From: Sediminibacter sp. Hel_I_10
GTDB lineage: Bacteria > Bacteroidota > Bacteroidia > Flavobacteriales > Flavobacteriaceae
Reading direction: 5' to 3'
NCBI RefSeq assembly: GCF_000688335.1
Contig: NZ_JHZX01000001.1
Location: 310,001 to 374,000 of the forward strand
Length of the DNA: 64,000 bases
In this document: in pieces, positions 9,221 to 17,275 of the stretch
Layout of the letters: each line of letters opens with the position of its first letter
How positions within the stretch are numbered: the first letter of the stretch is position 1
Program-made: the position numbers and the translations under genes
Notes under the pieces: generated by a model
What the model was told of the DNA's origin: nothing
Seen by the model: the letters and a program-made list of their open reading frames with translations, nothing else
Database searches by the model: none

Positions 9221-10550
9221 AAGTTACATTTTCAAACTTTTTTTTAGGATTCTTCTATTGGTGGCTGCACTTTTCGGGCTAGCCTATTTTATATATAAAG
9301 GTCAAACGGTCTATATTAGCATTGTTAGTTTGGCGGTCTTATATCTTATTTCAAACCTGTATTCGTTTATAAAACGCCGTTTTTTAGCGATGGATGATTT
9401 TTTTGAAGCGGTAAAATATCGAGATTTCTCACGCTGGTTTCCAGAAGATAGAGGTCCAAGCGATATTCGGTTTCTTTACACAGGTTTTAACGAAATCAAC
9501 AGAACCATAAAGGAAATTAACTCCCAAAATGAAGCCCAATATGTCTATTTACAGAAGATATTGGAGATGGTAGATATCGGTATCATCGCTTTTAATATTG
9601 AAAGTGGTGATGTGCTTTGGAGCAACGATACGTTTGGCGAAATTCTGGACATGCCTTCTTTTAAAAACATTCGTTTTGTTGAAAATCGAAAACCAGATTT
9701 GTTCAATATTGTTTTTGAAACCTATCATCGGGAGCCGAATTCTATGTCTATCGCACTTCAAAATGAAACCATAAAAATATTGATTTCCGATACAGTGTTT
9801 CAGGTGGAAGCTGATGCTTTTAAACTTATCGTGATTCAGAATATAGACGATACCTTAAATAAAAATGAATCGGAATCATGGAAAAAATTGCTGAGCGTGA
9901 TGACCCATGAAATTATGAACAGCATTGCCCCTATTTCATCTTTAGCCGATACACTTCAACGCAATGTTCAAATCAATATCTCAGATCCCCAATCAAAATT
10001 AGAATTGGAAGATTTGAATGCCGGCATTAAAACCATCAAAAACCGAAGCGAGGGCTTATTACAATTCGCCAAAACGTATAGAAGTTTAAGTAAGGTCACA
10101 CAACTTAAATTACAAAGAACCAGCGCTTCAGCACTATTTGAAAACATCCAGTTATTGATGCAACCCTCAATAGAATCAAAATCCATTGCAATTGAATTTG
10201 ATATCACCCCTCCAAAACTAGAGTTGGATATTGACGTGCATTTGATAGAGCAGGTTTTGATAAACCTTGTTCTAAACGCGGTTGATGCTTGTAAAGACCA
10301 AGAGGGCGCACAAATTAAAGTTATTGCATCCCAAAGTCCAACTCGCGATATCATGATTAAGGTTTATGATAATGGTTCAGGCATTCCGCAAGACTTGTTA
10401 GAAAATATATTTGTACCATTTTTCACGAGTAAAGCAGCTGGAAGTGGCATTGGGTTAAGCCTTTGCAAGCAAATCATGATGCTACACAAAGGAAAAATCT
10501 TAGTGAAAAGTATTGATGGTGAAGGGTCGGTTTTTAGCCTTATATTTTAA
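9210..10550 (+). CDS. Membrane sensor histidine kinase (partner of the NtrC-like regulator)
   Basis: 446 residues. Two N-terminal membrane helices (about 8-28 and 34-55) enclose only a few residues, so there is no large periplasmic sensor. A HAMP/PAS-like cytoplasmic segment (about 60-215) is followed by the dimerisation helix with phospho-acceptor His233 in SVMTHEIMNSIAPIS, then the ATPase domain with the N box (NLVLNAVDAC), G1 (DNGSGI) and G2 (GSGIGLSLCKQI). This is the NtrB/NtrY-like kinase class. Overlap with the regulator gene shows they are one operon. With almost no periplasmic loop it probably senses the membrane, the transporter or a cytosolic signal. Specific ligand unknown. Confidence 0.92.
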   Translation: MNYRSYIFKLFFRILLLVAALFGLAYFIYKGQTVYISIVSLAVLYLISNLYSFIKRRFLAMDDFFEAVKYRDFSRWFPEDRGPSDIRFLYTGFNEINRTIKEINSQNEAQYVYLQKILEMVDIGIIAFNIESGDVLWSNDTFGEILDMPSFKNIRFVENRKPDLFNIVFETYHREPNSMSIALQNETIKILISDTVFQVEADAFKLIVIQNIDDTLNKNESESWKKLLSVMTHEIMNSIAPISSLADTLQRNVQINISDPQSKLELEDLNAGIKTIKNRSEGLLQFAKTYRSLSKVTQLKLQRTSASALFENIQLLMQPSIESKSIAIEFDITPPKLELDIDVHLIEQVLINLVLNAVDACKDQEGAQIKVIASQSPTRDIMIKVYDNGSGIPQDLLENIFVPFFTSKAAGSGIGLSLCKQIMMLHKGKILVKSIDGEGSVFSLIF

Positions 10551-10685
10551 AAATAAAATTAATAAATTTTATAGACTCTAATCAAATTTTAGTTGATTGA
10601 AATAATTTGCAACTAAAACACGTCATTTTTAATTTGCTAAAGAAAACAAGCAAAATGTTGTTCCTATGTTGTACCTGAAAAAAAA

Positions 10686-10833
10686 AAGCCTCATAGAACT
10701 GTACGGAATCTGTGTAGAAAAGAGAGGGGGTTTCCAATGTTGACGAAGTCTTAAACTTCTGCGTATATAACCTTGATCCTCTTTTTTGTTCTTTCTGATT
10801 TATAACCTAATTTGATAAAATGCTAACTTAAGC
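10686..10833 (-). mobile_element. Truncated inverted copy of the IS110-family left end
   Basis: Read on the minus strand this stretch aligns with the non-coding left end of the IS110 element at 16091-16240. It runs from CTTAAGTT beside the attC-like repeat, through the TCAACATTG and CCCCCTCTCTTTTCTACACA blocks, to CTATGAGGCTTTT. There the similarity stops and no transposase follows. Most of the shared sequence is identical, apart from a hairpin that has changed on both arms. It lies next to an attC-like repeat in the same relative place as the complete element, so it is a remnant of a second insertion of the same or a close element. Confidence 0.8.
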
Positions 10834-10834
10834 A

Positions 10835-10954
10835 GTGTATAATTAATTGCTATGGCTATTGCTTATATTAAAAATTCCTTCGGAATTTTCTCTGGCAAGT
10901 TTTTGTTTACTAAATTAGTTGCTTAACCACGCTACTAATCATACACAAAACGTT
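10835..10954 (+). repeat. attC-like repeat, opposite orientation to the others
   Basis: The arms GTGTATAATTAATTGC (10835-10850) and GCTACTAATCATACAC (10931-10946) are imperfect inverted repeats. The interior holds the variable hairpin AAAATTCC-TTC-GGAATTTT and the shared core ACTAAATTAGTTGCTTAAC, and an outer AACGTTG lies at the right end. It is the reverse-complement orientation of the copies at 15193, 15974 and 19174. A 38-codon minus-strand frame (10935-11051) ends inside its right arm; it has no recognisable product. Confidence 0.6.
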
Positions 10955-11454
10955 GAATCCAGCTTTCTAAGTTGAGTACTGATTTAACTATTGCACCATC
11001 ATCAGATTTTATATCAATTGATGAATAAAATTCTTTTTTTATTATCATCATTTTTTCTTATTTAGTTATTTTGGTTTACGGTAGAAACTTTAGATCTAAA
11101 GTCGTTTTTGAGTAATCATTCAAAGACACCCTTAACTTGAATAACGAAAATTATATGCGATTCTTATTAAGACTTTGTTTCTGAAAGCAATATTATTAAT
11201 TAATTATTGCACTCAATTTTAAAAAAATTTGCGAGCTATAAAATTTATATTCCTGAGAATTTATTTTTTTTTAATATTCTATTTTATTGGGAAAAAGTAT
11301 GTGATTTTGCTTTTCAGAACCTTTCGCCAAATGTATAAAACAGATAAATAACTGTATTCTAATCAGTTAAAATTGAGGTACGTAATTCGGTGCGTTTATT
11401 AAATATTTTATTTATAAAACACTGTAATATAGATATTTACAGGATATTAGATAG
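10955..11454. other. Intergenic stretch with one perfect palindrome
   Basis: No convincing gene. A perfect 16-bp palindrome, ACTTTAGATCTAAAGT, lies at 11087-11102. The rest is AT-rich with runs such as TTAATTAATTA. A minus-strand frame of 38 codons (10935-11051) starts with two ATG codons behind an A/G-rich stretch. It could be the remains of a cassette gene but cannot be supported further. Confidence 0.4.
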
Positions 11455-11471
11455 TTCCTCATTCTCCGCTA
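11455..11471 (+). other. Possible tRNA-Ser 3' end fragment
   Basis: TTCCTCATTCTCCGCTA reads like the 3' T-arm, acceptor stem and discriminator of a serine tRNA, and is followed 21 bp later by a strong intrinsic terminator, the usual arrangement behind tRNA genes. No tRNA body is present upstream. Such solitary 3' ends are left at the far side of islands that integrate into tRNA genes. Only 17 bases support this, so it is tentative. Confidence 0.25.
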
Positions 11472-11492
11472 AAAGTCCTTTGAAAGGCATCA

Positions 11493-11527
11493 AAAAATCC
11501 TTTAAATCTTTGATTTAAAGGATTTTT
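11493..11527 (+). terminator. Strong intrinsic terminator
   Basis: AAAAATCCTTTAAATC (11493-11508) and GATTTAAAGGATTTTT (11512-11527) form a perfect 16-bp stem with a 3-nt loop, ending in a T-run on the plus strand. No complete plus-strand gene lies in front of it; the only candidate is the tRNA-like 3' fragment at 11455-11471. It could work in both directions. Confidence 0.7.
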
Positions 11528-11798
11528 AGTTTTGAAATTTTAATTGCTATCAAATGATAATAGTCTAAAAGGGGCTCATTCAGTATAACTCTTAAAGTTT
11601 CAGAAAGCTCCACCAGATTGATATAAATAAATGTAATCAAGTTGGTAAACTTTATTTTGAAGTCAGTATTTTTTTAGTGCATCGGTGGAAATCGAAGCAC
11701 AAAAATTATGTCACTCTCACTTTATCATTTATTTTATATTAAAAAAAGTAAGTCTAACGGACTCTACATAGCCTATATTTACTTAAATATAATTTTTG

Positions 11799-12017
11799 AT
11801 GGAAGATGAGCTAAATTCAGTTTTAGAAGAAAAGTTCGGTTTAAAAATTGCAATACTAAAGTACAACGTGTTTTTAGCTAATTGGCTTTGTGTCATATTT
11901 TTTCTAAACGATATGACTGTACTTTATTTTTCATTTCTTAATTTTTTTACGTTAGTGCCGCTAATGATTTGTCAACTTTTTATTTGTGGTTTCATGGCGT
12001 ATCTTAAAAAAACATAG
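11799..12017 (+). CDS. Possible small membrane protein
   Basis: A 72-codon frame beginning MEDELNSVLEEKFGLK, with two hydrophobic stretches (about 25-45 and 48-68) and a basic end (YLKKT). The composition is plausible for a small two-helix membrane protein, and an ATG is present; the TTG just in front is not needed. There is no recognised family and no good ribosome-binding site, and the surroundings are decayed accessory DNA. It may be chance. Confidence 0.3.
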   Translation: MEDELNSVLEEKFGLKIAILKYNVFLANWLCVIFFLNDMTVLYFSFLNFFTLVPLMICQLFICGFMAYLKKT

Positions 12018-12074
12018 AACTTTAGGCCAAACCTGCTTATACTATTACTAGCCGATATAGAAGTAAAATAATTT

Positions 12075-12099
12075 GTTATCAAGAAAAACTTCTTGTAAC
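12075..12099 (-). terminator. Hairpin after the S41 protease gene
   Basis: GTTATCAAGAA (12075-12085) pairs with TTCTTGTAAC (12090-12099), with one bulged base, just after the stop of the minus-strand protease gene. The downstream side is A/T-rich (AAATTATTTT) but lacks a clean T-run. Confidence 0.45.
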
Positions 12100-12108
12100 A
12101 GACTCATT

Positions 12109-13566
12109 CTATTCATTTGTACTGTCAAGTTCAAGTAAACGCCTCATATGTTCTATTGCATAGGACAGTACATCGATTTCTTTATCAACATAGACATCTG
12201 GCGCAATACCGTAGGGATCAATAGGGTTTGTCGCTATGTCTGGTGCTCTGTAAGACGTGGGAAATACCGCTGTAAGACAACCAAGATCTTGAGGGAAGCC
12301 ATTAAATCCGTCCACTACGCCAGCAGTGTTTTGACCATATACTACTACCCTATCACTTTGATTAGCCCGATATACAAAGGTTTCACCAGAGCTACCTACC
12401 CCTTCATCAATTAATATAATAACCTTTTTAGGCCCCTTGTAAATAGTATCTGTTGTAAATGTCCATGTCCCTTCACCTTTAAAATAAGATGTGCCTTTGT
12501 TATTTATAAAAGACTCGTATTCCTTTTTATCTTTCTGTTTATATTCATCAAGTGTGAGCTCCTTGCTGGCAGCCATGGCGTTTATAAGATACTCTGTGTT
12601 ATCCTCACTGAGCCAAAAGCCATTGAAGGGAAGTTCTATTGGACCATTTAAAACATAGGGTAGTACTGGAAAGTACGTTCCGTCGCTACCACCACCGTTA
12701 CCCCTAATATCCACTATAAATACATCTGAAGCTATAATTCTATCGTGATGTGCTTGCATTAGACTATCAACATAACTTGGTTCTACCGAATAGAAGTCTG
12801 GTAATCTTAGATATGGGACTTTATCAACATAAGCGATATGAAATTGATCGTATTTAAGCTCAATCTCACTCTGTTTTTTAATATTTTCAACTTCTGGCCA
12901 TAGCTTCGTCCATTCGCTGAGATCATCAATTTCAAGCACACCACGATCTGTTTGTTTCCCAAAGGTCTTTTTGATTGAGTGATCTCCCATCATATAGTTG
13001 ATATCATACGAGGTGCCAAAAACAGTATTGAATTCTAGTTTCACTTCGCCCTTTTTCCAAGCTGGATTACTACTTTCCAACACAACACCAACATAATCCC
13101 TTTCTTTAGTATTATTTTGCGGACTTGGTATTATCGCTACAGTATAACCACCATTTTTCCAAATGCCTAAAAGAGGGTTGGAATCGTAAGATTTCTTTTG
13201 ATAATTTGATTTAAATTCATTCTCTGTGAGATCTATGTGTTCACTATAGATTTCACCATTTTGGTCATTAGACATCATAATGTAGGCGTGTCCGTCCCTA
13301 AAAAAAGACAGCCAGCGTTCCAACACTACTTTACAGTCATTCAAATTTGTTGTTTTCTTAGCTTTTTCGAACATGATATCCGAATGCGCCTCATACAAAT
13401 CCCTATTCTCATCGGTAACTTTATATTTGAAGAGAGAATAATTTTTCTCGTAAGCATTTCGAGCTATTTCAAAGGAATTGGTGCAGTTGCATTCTTGTGC
13501 CCATGCACTCAGCAAAGGCAACACCAATAGGATGGTGTAGATTGATACTTTAAAAAGATTTGTCAT
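12109..13566 (-). CDS. S41-family peptidase (tail-specific protease type), secreted
   Basis: 485 residues with a signal peptide (about 1-23, cleavage after SAWA). The C-terminal half is an S41 catalytic core. It contains IVDIRGNGGG (about 285-293), the nucleophile region LIDEGVGSSGETF with Ser392 or Ser393, and the GQNTAG segment followed by the ...APDVYVDKE end seen in this family. No clear PDZ domain can be seen between the N-terminal helical region and the core, so it resembles the PDZ-less S41 proteins of Bacteroidota rather than CtpA. It would cleave unknown periplasmic or surface peptides. It stands alone, with no co-directional neighbour within 500 bp, and lies between the two inverted IS110 ends in accessory DNA. 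The long intact frame suggests a working gene. Confidence 0.88.
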   Translation of the reverse strand: MTNLFKVSIYTILLVLPLLSAWAQECNCTNSFEIARNAYEKNYSLFKYKVTDENRDLYEAHSDIMFEKAKKTTNLNDCKVVLERWLSFFRDGHAYIMMSNDQNGEIYSEHIDLTENEFKSNYQKKSYDSNPLLGIWKNGGYTVAIIPSPQNNTKERDYVGVVLESSNPAWKKGEVKLEFNTVFGTSYDINYMMGDHSIKKTFGKQTDRGVLEIDDLSEWTKLWPEVENIKKQSEIELKYDQFHIAYVDKVPYLRLPDFYSVEPSYVDSLMQAHHDRIIASDVFIVDIRGNGGGSDGTYFPVLPYVLNGPIELPFNGFWLSEDNTEYLINAMAASKELTLDEYKQKDKKEYESFINNKGTSYFKGEGTWTFTTDTIYKGPKKVIILIDEGVGSSGETFVYRANQSDRVVVYGQNTAGVVDGFNGFPQDLGCLTAVFPTSYRAPDIATNPIDPYGIAPDVYVDKEIDVLSYAIEHMRRLLELDSTNE

Positions 13567-14664
13567 TAATTGATTGGTTATATGAATAATGTTTCATAAT
13601 TATAGGACACTCTATAATCTGTTTTGTTACAAGTTAGTTGGCTCGGTTACTTTTTAACTGATGAAAATAAGACTTCACATTGGATATAACAACTTAAAAA
13701 GCCTTCCTCTAGCAACTTATGAACGCTTTAATCTGCCCCAATCCTTGATAATAGCATTTTAAAATAAAATTATAGAGATCTTACATGGATGCGCCATGAT
13801 GTTAATACAAGTACGACATGAGGTTTATATGGCTTTGACATGGCTTACCTACGGGTGAACCTCTGTTTAGGCTTTAGGTTCATGGGCGTGACCAACCCTT
13901 TGCAGCCAACAGAGGTGGCTTTGTTATGTGAACTCAACAAAATCACTTCTTGAAAGAATAACAAAATATACTATACTAGATAATTTGTCATAAGACCTAA
14001 ACAATGTTTATGATAATGGAACAAGTGATTGTCTTAAATTATAAATAATTATCACGCTCCTTACAAACACATATTTACGGTATGATCCCCAACTCTTTAA
14101 ATGGAAGCCAAACTAAAATCATTATAGAATCTATAAAAGTCGTAAATTAAAGGTAATTGTTGTTATCATATATTTATTCTTTCAGTTTCAAGAACTGAAC
14201 AGCATTGTCAAAAAATATATTTCTCATTTTCATCTAAAATCATAATAGATGCGTAAATATGTTTCCATTCCTAAAGTCCTTTTGTTAGAATTCTATATTT
14301 CTTTCCGTTTAAAAATATGTCAATATTTTTCCAAATTAGAATTGGGTGATTTCTGTTACTCGATTAAATTTCCTCATTCCATTTCCCATAGTCGTCATAC
14401 ATTACTTTGAGTGTGTAATGCAGAATAAACGCATTCAAATATGATTTCATCAATGGCAGCTGTATCATTATTGTTAACAGTAATATATTTTTCATTCAAA
14501 ATTTCTTTGAACTTATTTTTTTAATTTTTTGACACTTTGTTACTTTAACAACTTTTTGAGATGATTCTTAGCTTATAAAAAAACATAATATGATTGTAAT
14601 ATAAATACCTTTCATAGTTGGTTTATAATGTTTTCTACGTGTTTTTCTAAAGGCTATTGAGTTG
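13567..14664. other. Non-coding stretch of about 1.1 kb
   Basis: No gene of convincing length or codon character on either strand. The AT content is high except at 13845-13920, which holds a nested inverted-repeat structure given as its own entry. The right end runs into a degraded attC-like repeat. It may contain decayed cassettes. Confidence 0.5.
13859..13916. other. Nested 58-bp stem-loop of unknown type
   Basis: Three nested stems can be drawn. The outer is ACCTCTGTT (13859-13867) with AACAGAGGT (13908-13916). Inside it GGCT (13870-13873) pairs with AGCC (13904-13907), and GGTT (13877-13880) with AACC (13894-13897), leaving a 13-nt loop. The element is richer in G and C than the DNA around it. 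It could be a structured RNA, a recombination site of the size of a minimal attC, or the end of a lost mobile element. Confidence 0.5.
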
Positions 14665-14742
14665 TTTTGGCAAATAAAAACCGAATAGAAAATTCGAGAG
14701 GATTTTCTTAAGTTGACTTGCACTGGCAATAAATTATACACG
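14665..14742 (-). repeat. attC-like repeat, left arm decayed
   Basis: The right half matches the other copies. It has GGCAAATAAAAACCGAATAG, the variable hairpin GAAAATTC...GGATTTTC, and the arm GGCAATAAATTATACAC just upstream of GGTGTT. The expected left arm is not recognisable. It lies directly 3' of the minus-strand gene at 14773-15093, where an attC would sit. Confidence 0.5.
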
Positions 14743-14772
14743 GTGTTTTTCTCTTTAAGACCTCATTTATTA

Positions 14773-15093
14773 TTAAAAGAAGAAAAAGAAAGTAGTTCCA
14801 ATTTTAATTTTGTCCTCATTCTTTTTTCCAATAATTTTCATAATGGGCTGTCCGTATAAATTTATTACCTCATCATTGTCGACTTTTCCAATAACTTCTT
14901 CTTGAAGATTAATAATTTCTTGTCCTTTATAGGAACCTAATTTCTGATCACTCATATTGTAGAGGAAGTTTTCTTTAAAATAGCCAAGTGGTTGTCCTAA
15001 ATTATTACTAATTCTATCTTCTTTTAAAAATAGCAATTCTTGACCAATAGAATTTATTAGAATTGCATCATTTTTGATTTTTAATGTATTCAT
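14773..15093 (-). CDS. Small repeat protein, beta-flower-like
   Basis: 106 residues made almost entirely of five ~16-residue repeats of the pattern N-x-x-GQ-x-(I/L)-G-x-(aromatic or K)-x3-(I/L)-x-N, for example NLGQPLGYFKENFLYN and LYGQPIMKIIG. This spacing is that of the small all-beta '4-fold beta flower' proteins found in Bacteroidota. There is no signal peptide or membrane helix, so it is probably cytosolic. The C-terminus runs into an odd FFFFF tail encoded by an A/G-rich stretch at the edge of the downstream attC-like repeat, which may mean the original end was lost. It is placed between two attC-like repeats and so is likely a cassette gene. Function unknown. Confidence 0.6.
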   Translation of the reverse strand: MNTLKIKNDAILINSIGQELLFLKEDRISNNLGQPLGYFKENFLYNMSDQKLGSYKGQEIINLQEEVIGKVDNDEVINLYGQPIMKIIGKKNEDKIKIGTTFFFFF

Positions 15094-15192
15094 CTTTAAT
15101 GGGTTTTAAGTTATTATAATTCAATTACTACTTTAAACACATTTGTATTAATTGAATCGAAAATGTTACAATTGGGCCTTTCTAAAGATGTG

Positions 15193-15323
15193 CTACAATG
15201 TAATTGTGTGTAGTTAGTTGCGTGGTTAAGCAACTAATTTAGCAACTAAATCACAGATAGAAAGTCTGCGAGGACTTTCGTAAGTAGGTAATAACTTGCA
15301 ATGAATTACACACATTGTTGTAG
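15193..15323 (-). repeat. attC-like repeat between two cassette genes
   Basis: About 130 bp. The outer boxes CTACAAT (15193-15199) and GTTGTAG (15317-15323) are inverted with one mismatch. The arms GTGTGTAGTTAGTTGC (15206-15221) and GCAATGAATTACACAC (15298-15313) pair imperfectly. The interior has GTTGC-GTGGTTAA-GCAAC and a variable hairpin GAAAGTC...GGACTTTC. It lies just past the 3' end of the minus-strand gene 15332-15946, as attC sites do in cassettes. Confidence 0.65.
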
Positions 15324-15331
15324 TGAATAAC

Positions 15332-15946
15332 TTATTTATTTTCAAATTTTTTATTTAATCTTTCTAGGTAGTTCAAATACAATTCCGCTGTAATATCGTT
15401 CTCTTTATTAAATGAATCTAAAAGATCCTTTTCTTGACTCAATAGTTCTTTAAGTCTATTCTTTGTCAAAACTTTTGTTTTATATCCTTTAGATGTATCT
15501 AAATAATAAATTTTATTCTTACCGTTCGCACCTAAAATAATCTCTCCTATAAGTCCATCTGTATTGAATCCTGCCTGTCCTTGAATATTTTCCGGATATG
15601 ATTCGTCTACCATGAATGCGCAATACTTCCCTTTAACTTGAAGTTTGGAAAATTTATTCTTTGTTAAAAACTCAACATTAAAACGCATATTATAATAAAT
15701 CTCATTATCAAATGATATAGCGATAATTTTATTTACTTTTTTAAATTTACAATCAGATTCAATATTGTTTACTGATAAGAACAACTCACTTCGTTCTTTT
15801 AAATCTATAGATTCCAATGGACAAGGCTCATTTGACTTAAATTGTTCAAAGTTTATAAATACTCCGTTACTTTCTTTGAACTCTTGAGCATTTAGGTTAG
15901 AAATCATTATACCTATCATAAATATTTTCGCAATCACTATCTTCAT
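15332..15946 (-). CDS. Secreted protein of unknown function
   Basis: 204 residues, starting at ATG with a signal peptide (about 1-20, ending NLNAQ). The mature part is a single small domain with two cysteines (about 42 and 61) that could form a disulfide, a likely beta-rich middle (GKYCAFMVDESYPENIQGQ, IGEIILGANGKNKIYY) and a lysine/glutamate-rich helical end. No family is recognised. It lies between two attC-like repeats in the orientation shared by most genes of this stretch, so it is read as a cassette gene whose product goes to the periplasm or surface. Confidence 0.7.
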   Translation of the reverse strand: MKIVIAKIFMIGIMISNLNAQEFKESNGVFINFEQFKSNEPCPLESIDLKERSELFLSVNNIESDCKFKKVNKIIAISFDNEIYYNMRFNVEFLTKNKFSKLQVKGKYCAFMVDESYPENIQGQAGFNTDGLIGEIILGANGKNKIYYLDTSKGYKTKVLTKNRLKELLSQEKDLLDSFNKENDITAELYLNYLERLNKKFENK

Positions 15947-15973
15947 TTTCTAGATTTAGGTTTTATTCACTAA

Positions 15974-16090
15974 AACGTTGATGTATATAATTAGTGGCGT
16001 GTCTAAGCCACTAATTTAACAAATAAAAACGGAATAGAAAATCCGTAAGGATTTTCGTAAGCAAGCTAAAACTAGCCATTAATTATACAC
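15974..16090 (-). repeat. attC-like repeat interrupted by the IS110 element
   Basis: The left outer AACGTT, arms GTATATAATTAGTGGC and GCCATTAATTATACAC (ends 16090), inner AGTGGC-GTGTCTAA-GCCACT and the variable hairpin GAAAATCC-GTAA-GGATTTTC are all present. The missing right outer box, GTTACCA, appears at 17309-17315, immediately after the insertion sequence, where it joins the end of the cassette gene 17325-18092. The site is therefore split by the insertion. Confidence 0.65.
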
Positions 16091-16137
16091 GTCTTAAGTT
16101 TACAATTCACTAAATTTAAGTATAAAACAGAAAAGAC

Positions 16138-16209
16138 AAAAGAGAGGAATAAGGTTAATATACACGCAGAGACCTAGATCTCGTCAACATTGAAAACCCC
16201 CTCTCTTTT
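16138..16209 (+). ncRNA. Candidate IS110 bridge RNA core
   Basis: AAAAGAGAGG (16138-16147) and CCTCTCTTTT (16200-16209) form a perfect 10-bp stem. Inside it, GAGA (16169-16172) pairs with TCTC (16179-16182). In the truncated copy the same place holds GAAGT/ACTTC (10745-10749 with 10755-10759), so both arms changed while pairing was kept, with identical flanks GCA and GTC. This compensatory change points to a selected RNA structure in the left end. Exact 5' and 3' ends are not known, and other loops may lie on either side up to 16303. Confidence 0.6.
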
Positions 16210-16303
16210 CTACACAGATTTCGTACAGTTCTATGAGGCTTTTAGACCTCGCTTTCAAGTCGTTGAAACTCGCGTAGATTGTCCTTTCAAAAAACATTTT
16301 CTT

Positions 16304-17275
16304 ATGAATAAAGATATTAAATATTTTGGTATTGACATTAGTGCGTTAGTATTCGATGTTACAGATTCTGATGGTAATTATTATCAGTTTAAAAACAATG
16401 GATTGGGCTTTGAGAAGTTTACAAAACTCTTAAATAACACTAGTCATTGTGTAATGGAAGCTACGGGTTATTATCATTATCAGTTAGCGTACCATTTATT
16501 AGAATCAGGTATAAAAGTATCTGTAGAGAATCCATTATCTGTTAAACGTTTTATTCAGATGGGCTTATCAAAAATTAAGACCGACAAGAGCGATTCAAAA
16601 CTTATTTGTTCTTATGCAGAGCAGGTGGACTTAAAGCTTTGGAAAGGCAACTCTAAGAATGAAATAGAATGTCTTCAAATCAATAGAGCTCTTTCTGTTT
16701 ATACAAAACAGAGCACTATGCTTAAAAACAAATTACATGGTGAGTCTGTATTGGGCAATCCTAGTAAGGTCGTGTTGACGTCTTTAAAACGTAGTTTAAG
16801 ACAGCTCCAGAGAGAGATAAAACTATTAGAGGACAAGTTATTAGTTTTGGTAAAAGAGGTTCATCAAGATTTGTTAACGCGATTAAAAACCATACCTGGT
16901 ATAGGTCCTAAAACAGCCATTACGCTAGTGGTTTTAACAGGTGGATTTGATCGTTTTACAAGTGCAGGTGAGTTATGCAGTTACGCAGGTTTAACGCCAG
17001 TGATACGGCAAAGTGGAAGCAGTGTAAAAGGGAGGCCACGAATAAGTAAAATAGGAAACCAGAAACTTAGAAATTTATTATTTATGTGCAGTTTTAACGC
17101 TTGTCAATACAATAAAGATTGTCGTGATTTATATGAGCGAATCGTCGCTAAGGGAAAGAGCAAAAAACTTGCGCTAATAGCGGTATGCAATAAGCTGTTG
17201 AAACAAGCATTTGCTATAGCTAAATCAGGTTTGATATTTGATCAAGAATATAAGAGTAAGCTAGTGAGAAATTAA
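16304..17275 (+). CDS. IS110-family transposase (DEDD recombinase)
   Basis: 323 residues from the ATG at 16304. A longer frame using TTG at 16190 runs through the structured non-coding left end and is not accepted. The RuvC-like N-terminal domain shows the acidic tetrad Asp11 (YFGIDIS), Glu52 (VMEATGYY), Asp94 and Asp97 (KTDKSDSK). A coiled-coil linker (about 160-190) is followed by the C-terminal Tnp20 domain with a helix-hairpin-helix IPGIGPKTA (about 197-205), AGLTP, the serine-rich SGSS segment (237-240) that should hold the catalytic serine, and the ISKIGNQKLRNLLFM motif. All key parts are intact, so the enzyme is probably active. It works with a bridge RNA in characterised relatives. 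Confidence 0.93.
   Translation: MNKDIKYFGIDISALVFDVTDSDGNYYQFKNNGLGFEKFTKLLNNTSHCVMEATGYYHYQLAYHLLESGIKVSVENPLSVKRFIQMGLSKIKTDKSDSKLICSYAEQVDLKLWKGNSKNEIECLQINRALSVYTKQSTMLKNKLHGESVLGNPSKVVLTSLKRSLRQLQREIKLLEDKLLVLVKEVHQDLLTRLKTIPGIGPKTAITLVVLTGGFDRFTSAGELCSYAGLTPVIRQSGSSVKGRPRISKIGNQKLRNLLFMCSFNACQYNKDCRDLYERIVAKGKSKKLALIAVCNKLLKQAFAIAKSGLIFDQEYKSKLVRN

Noticed and set aside
16190-16303. N-terminal extension of the transposase from a TTG start
   Set aside because: The stretch is the structured non-coding left end, conserved in the truncated copy that has no transposase. The conserved IS110 N-terminus begins at the ATG at 16304.
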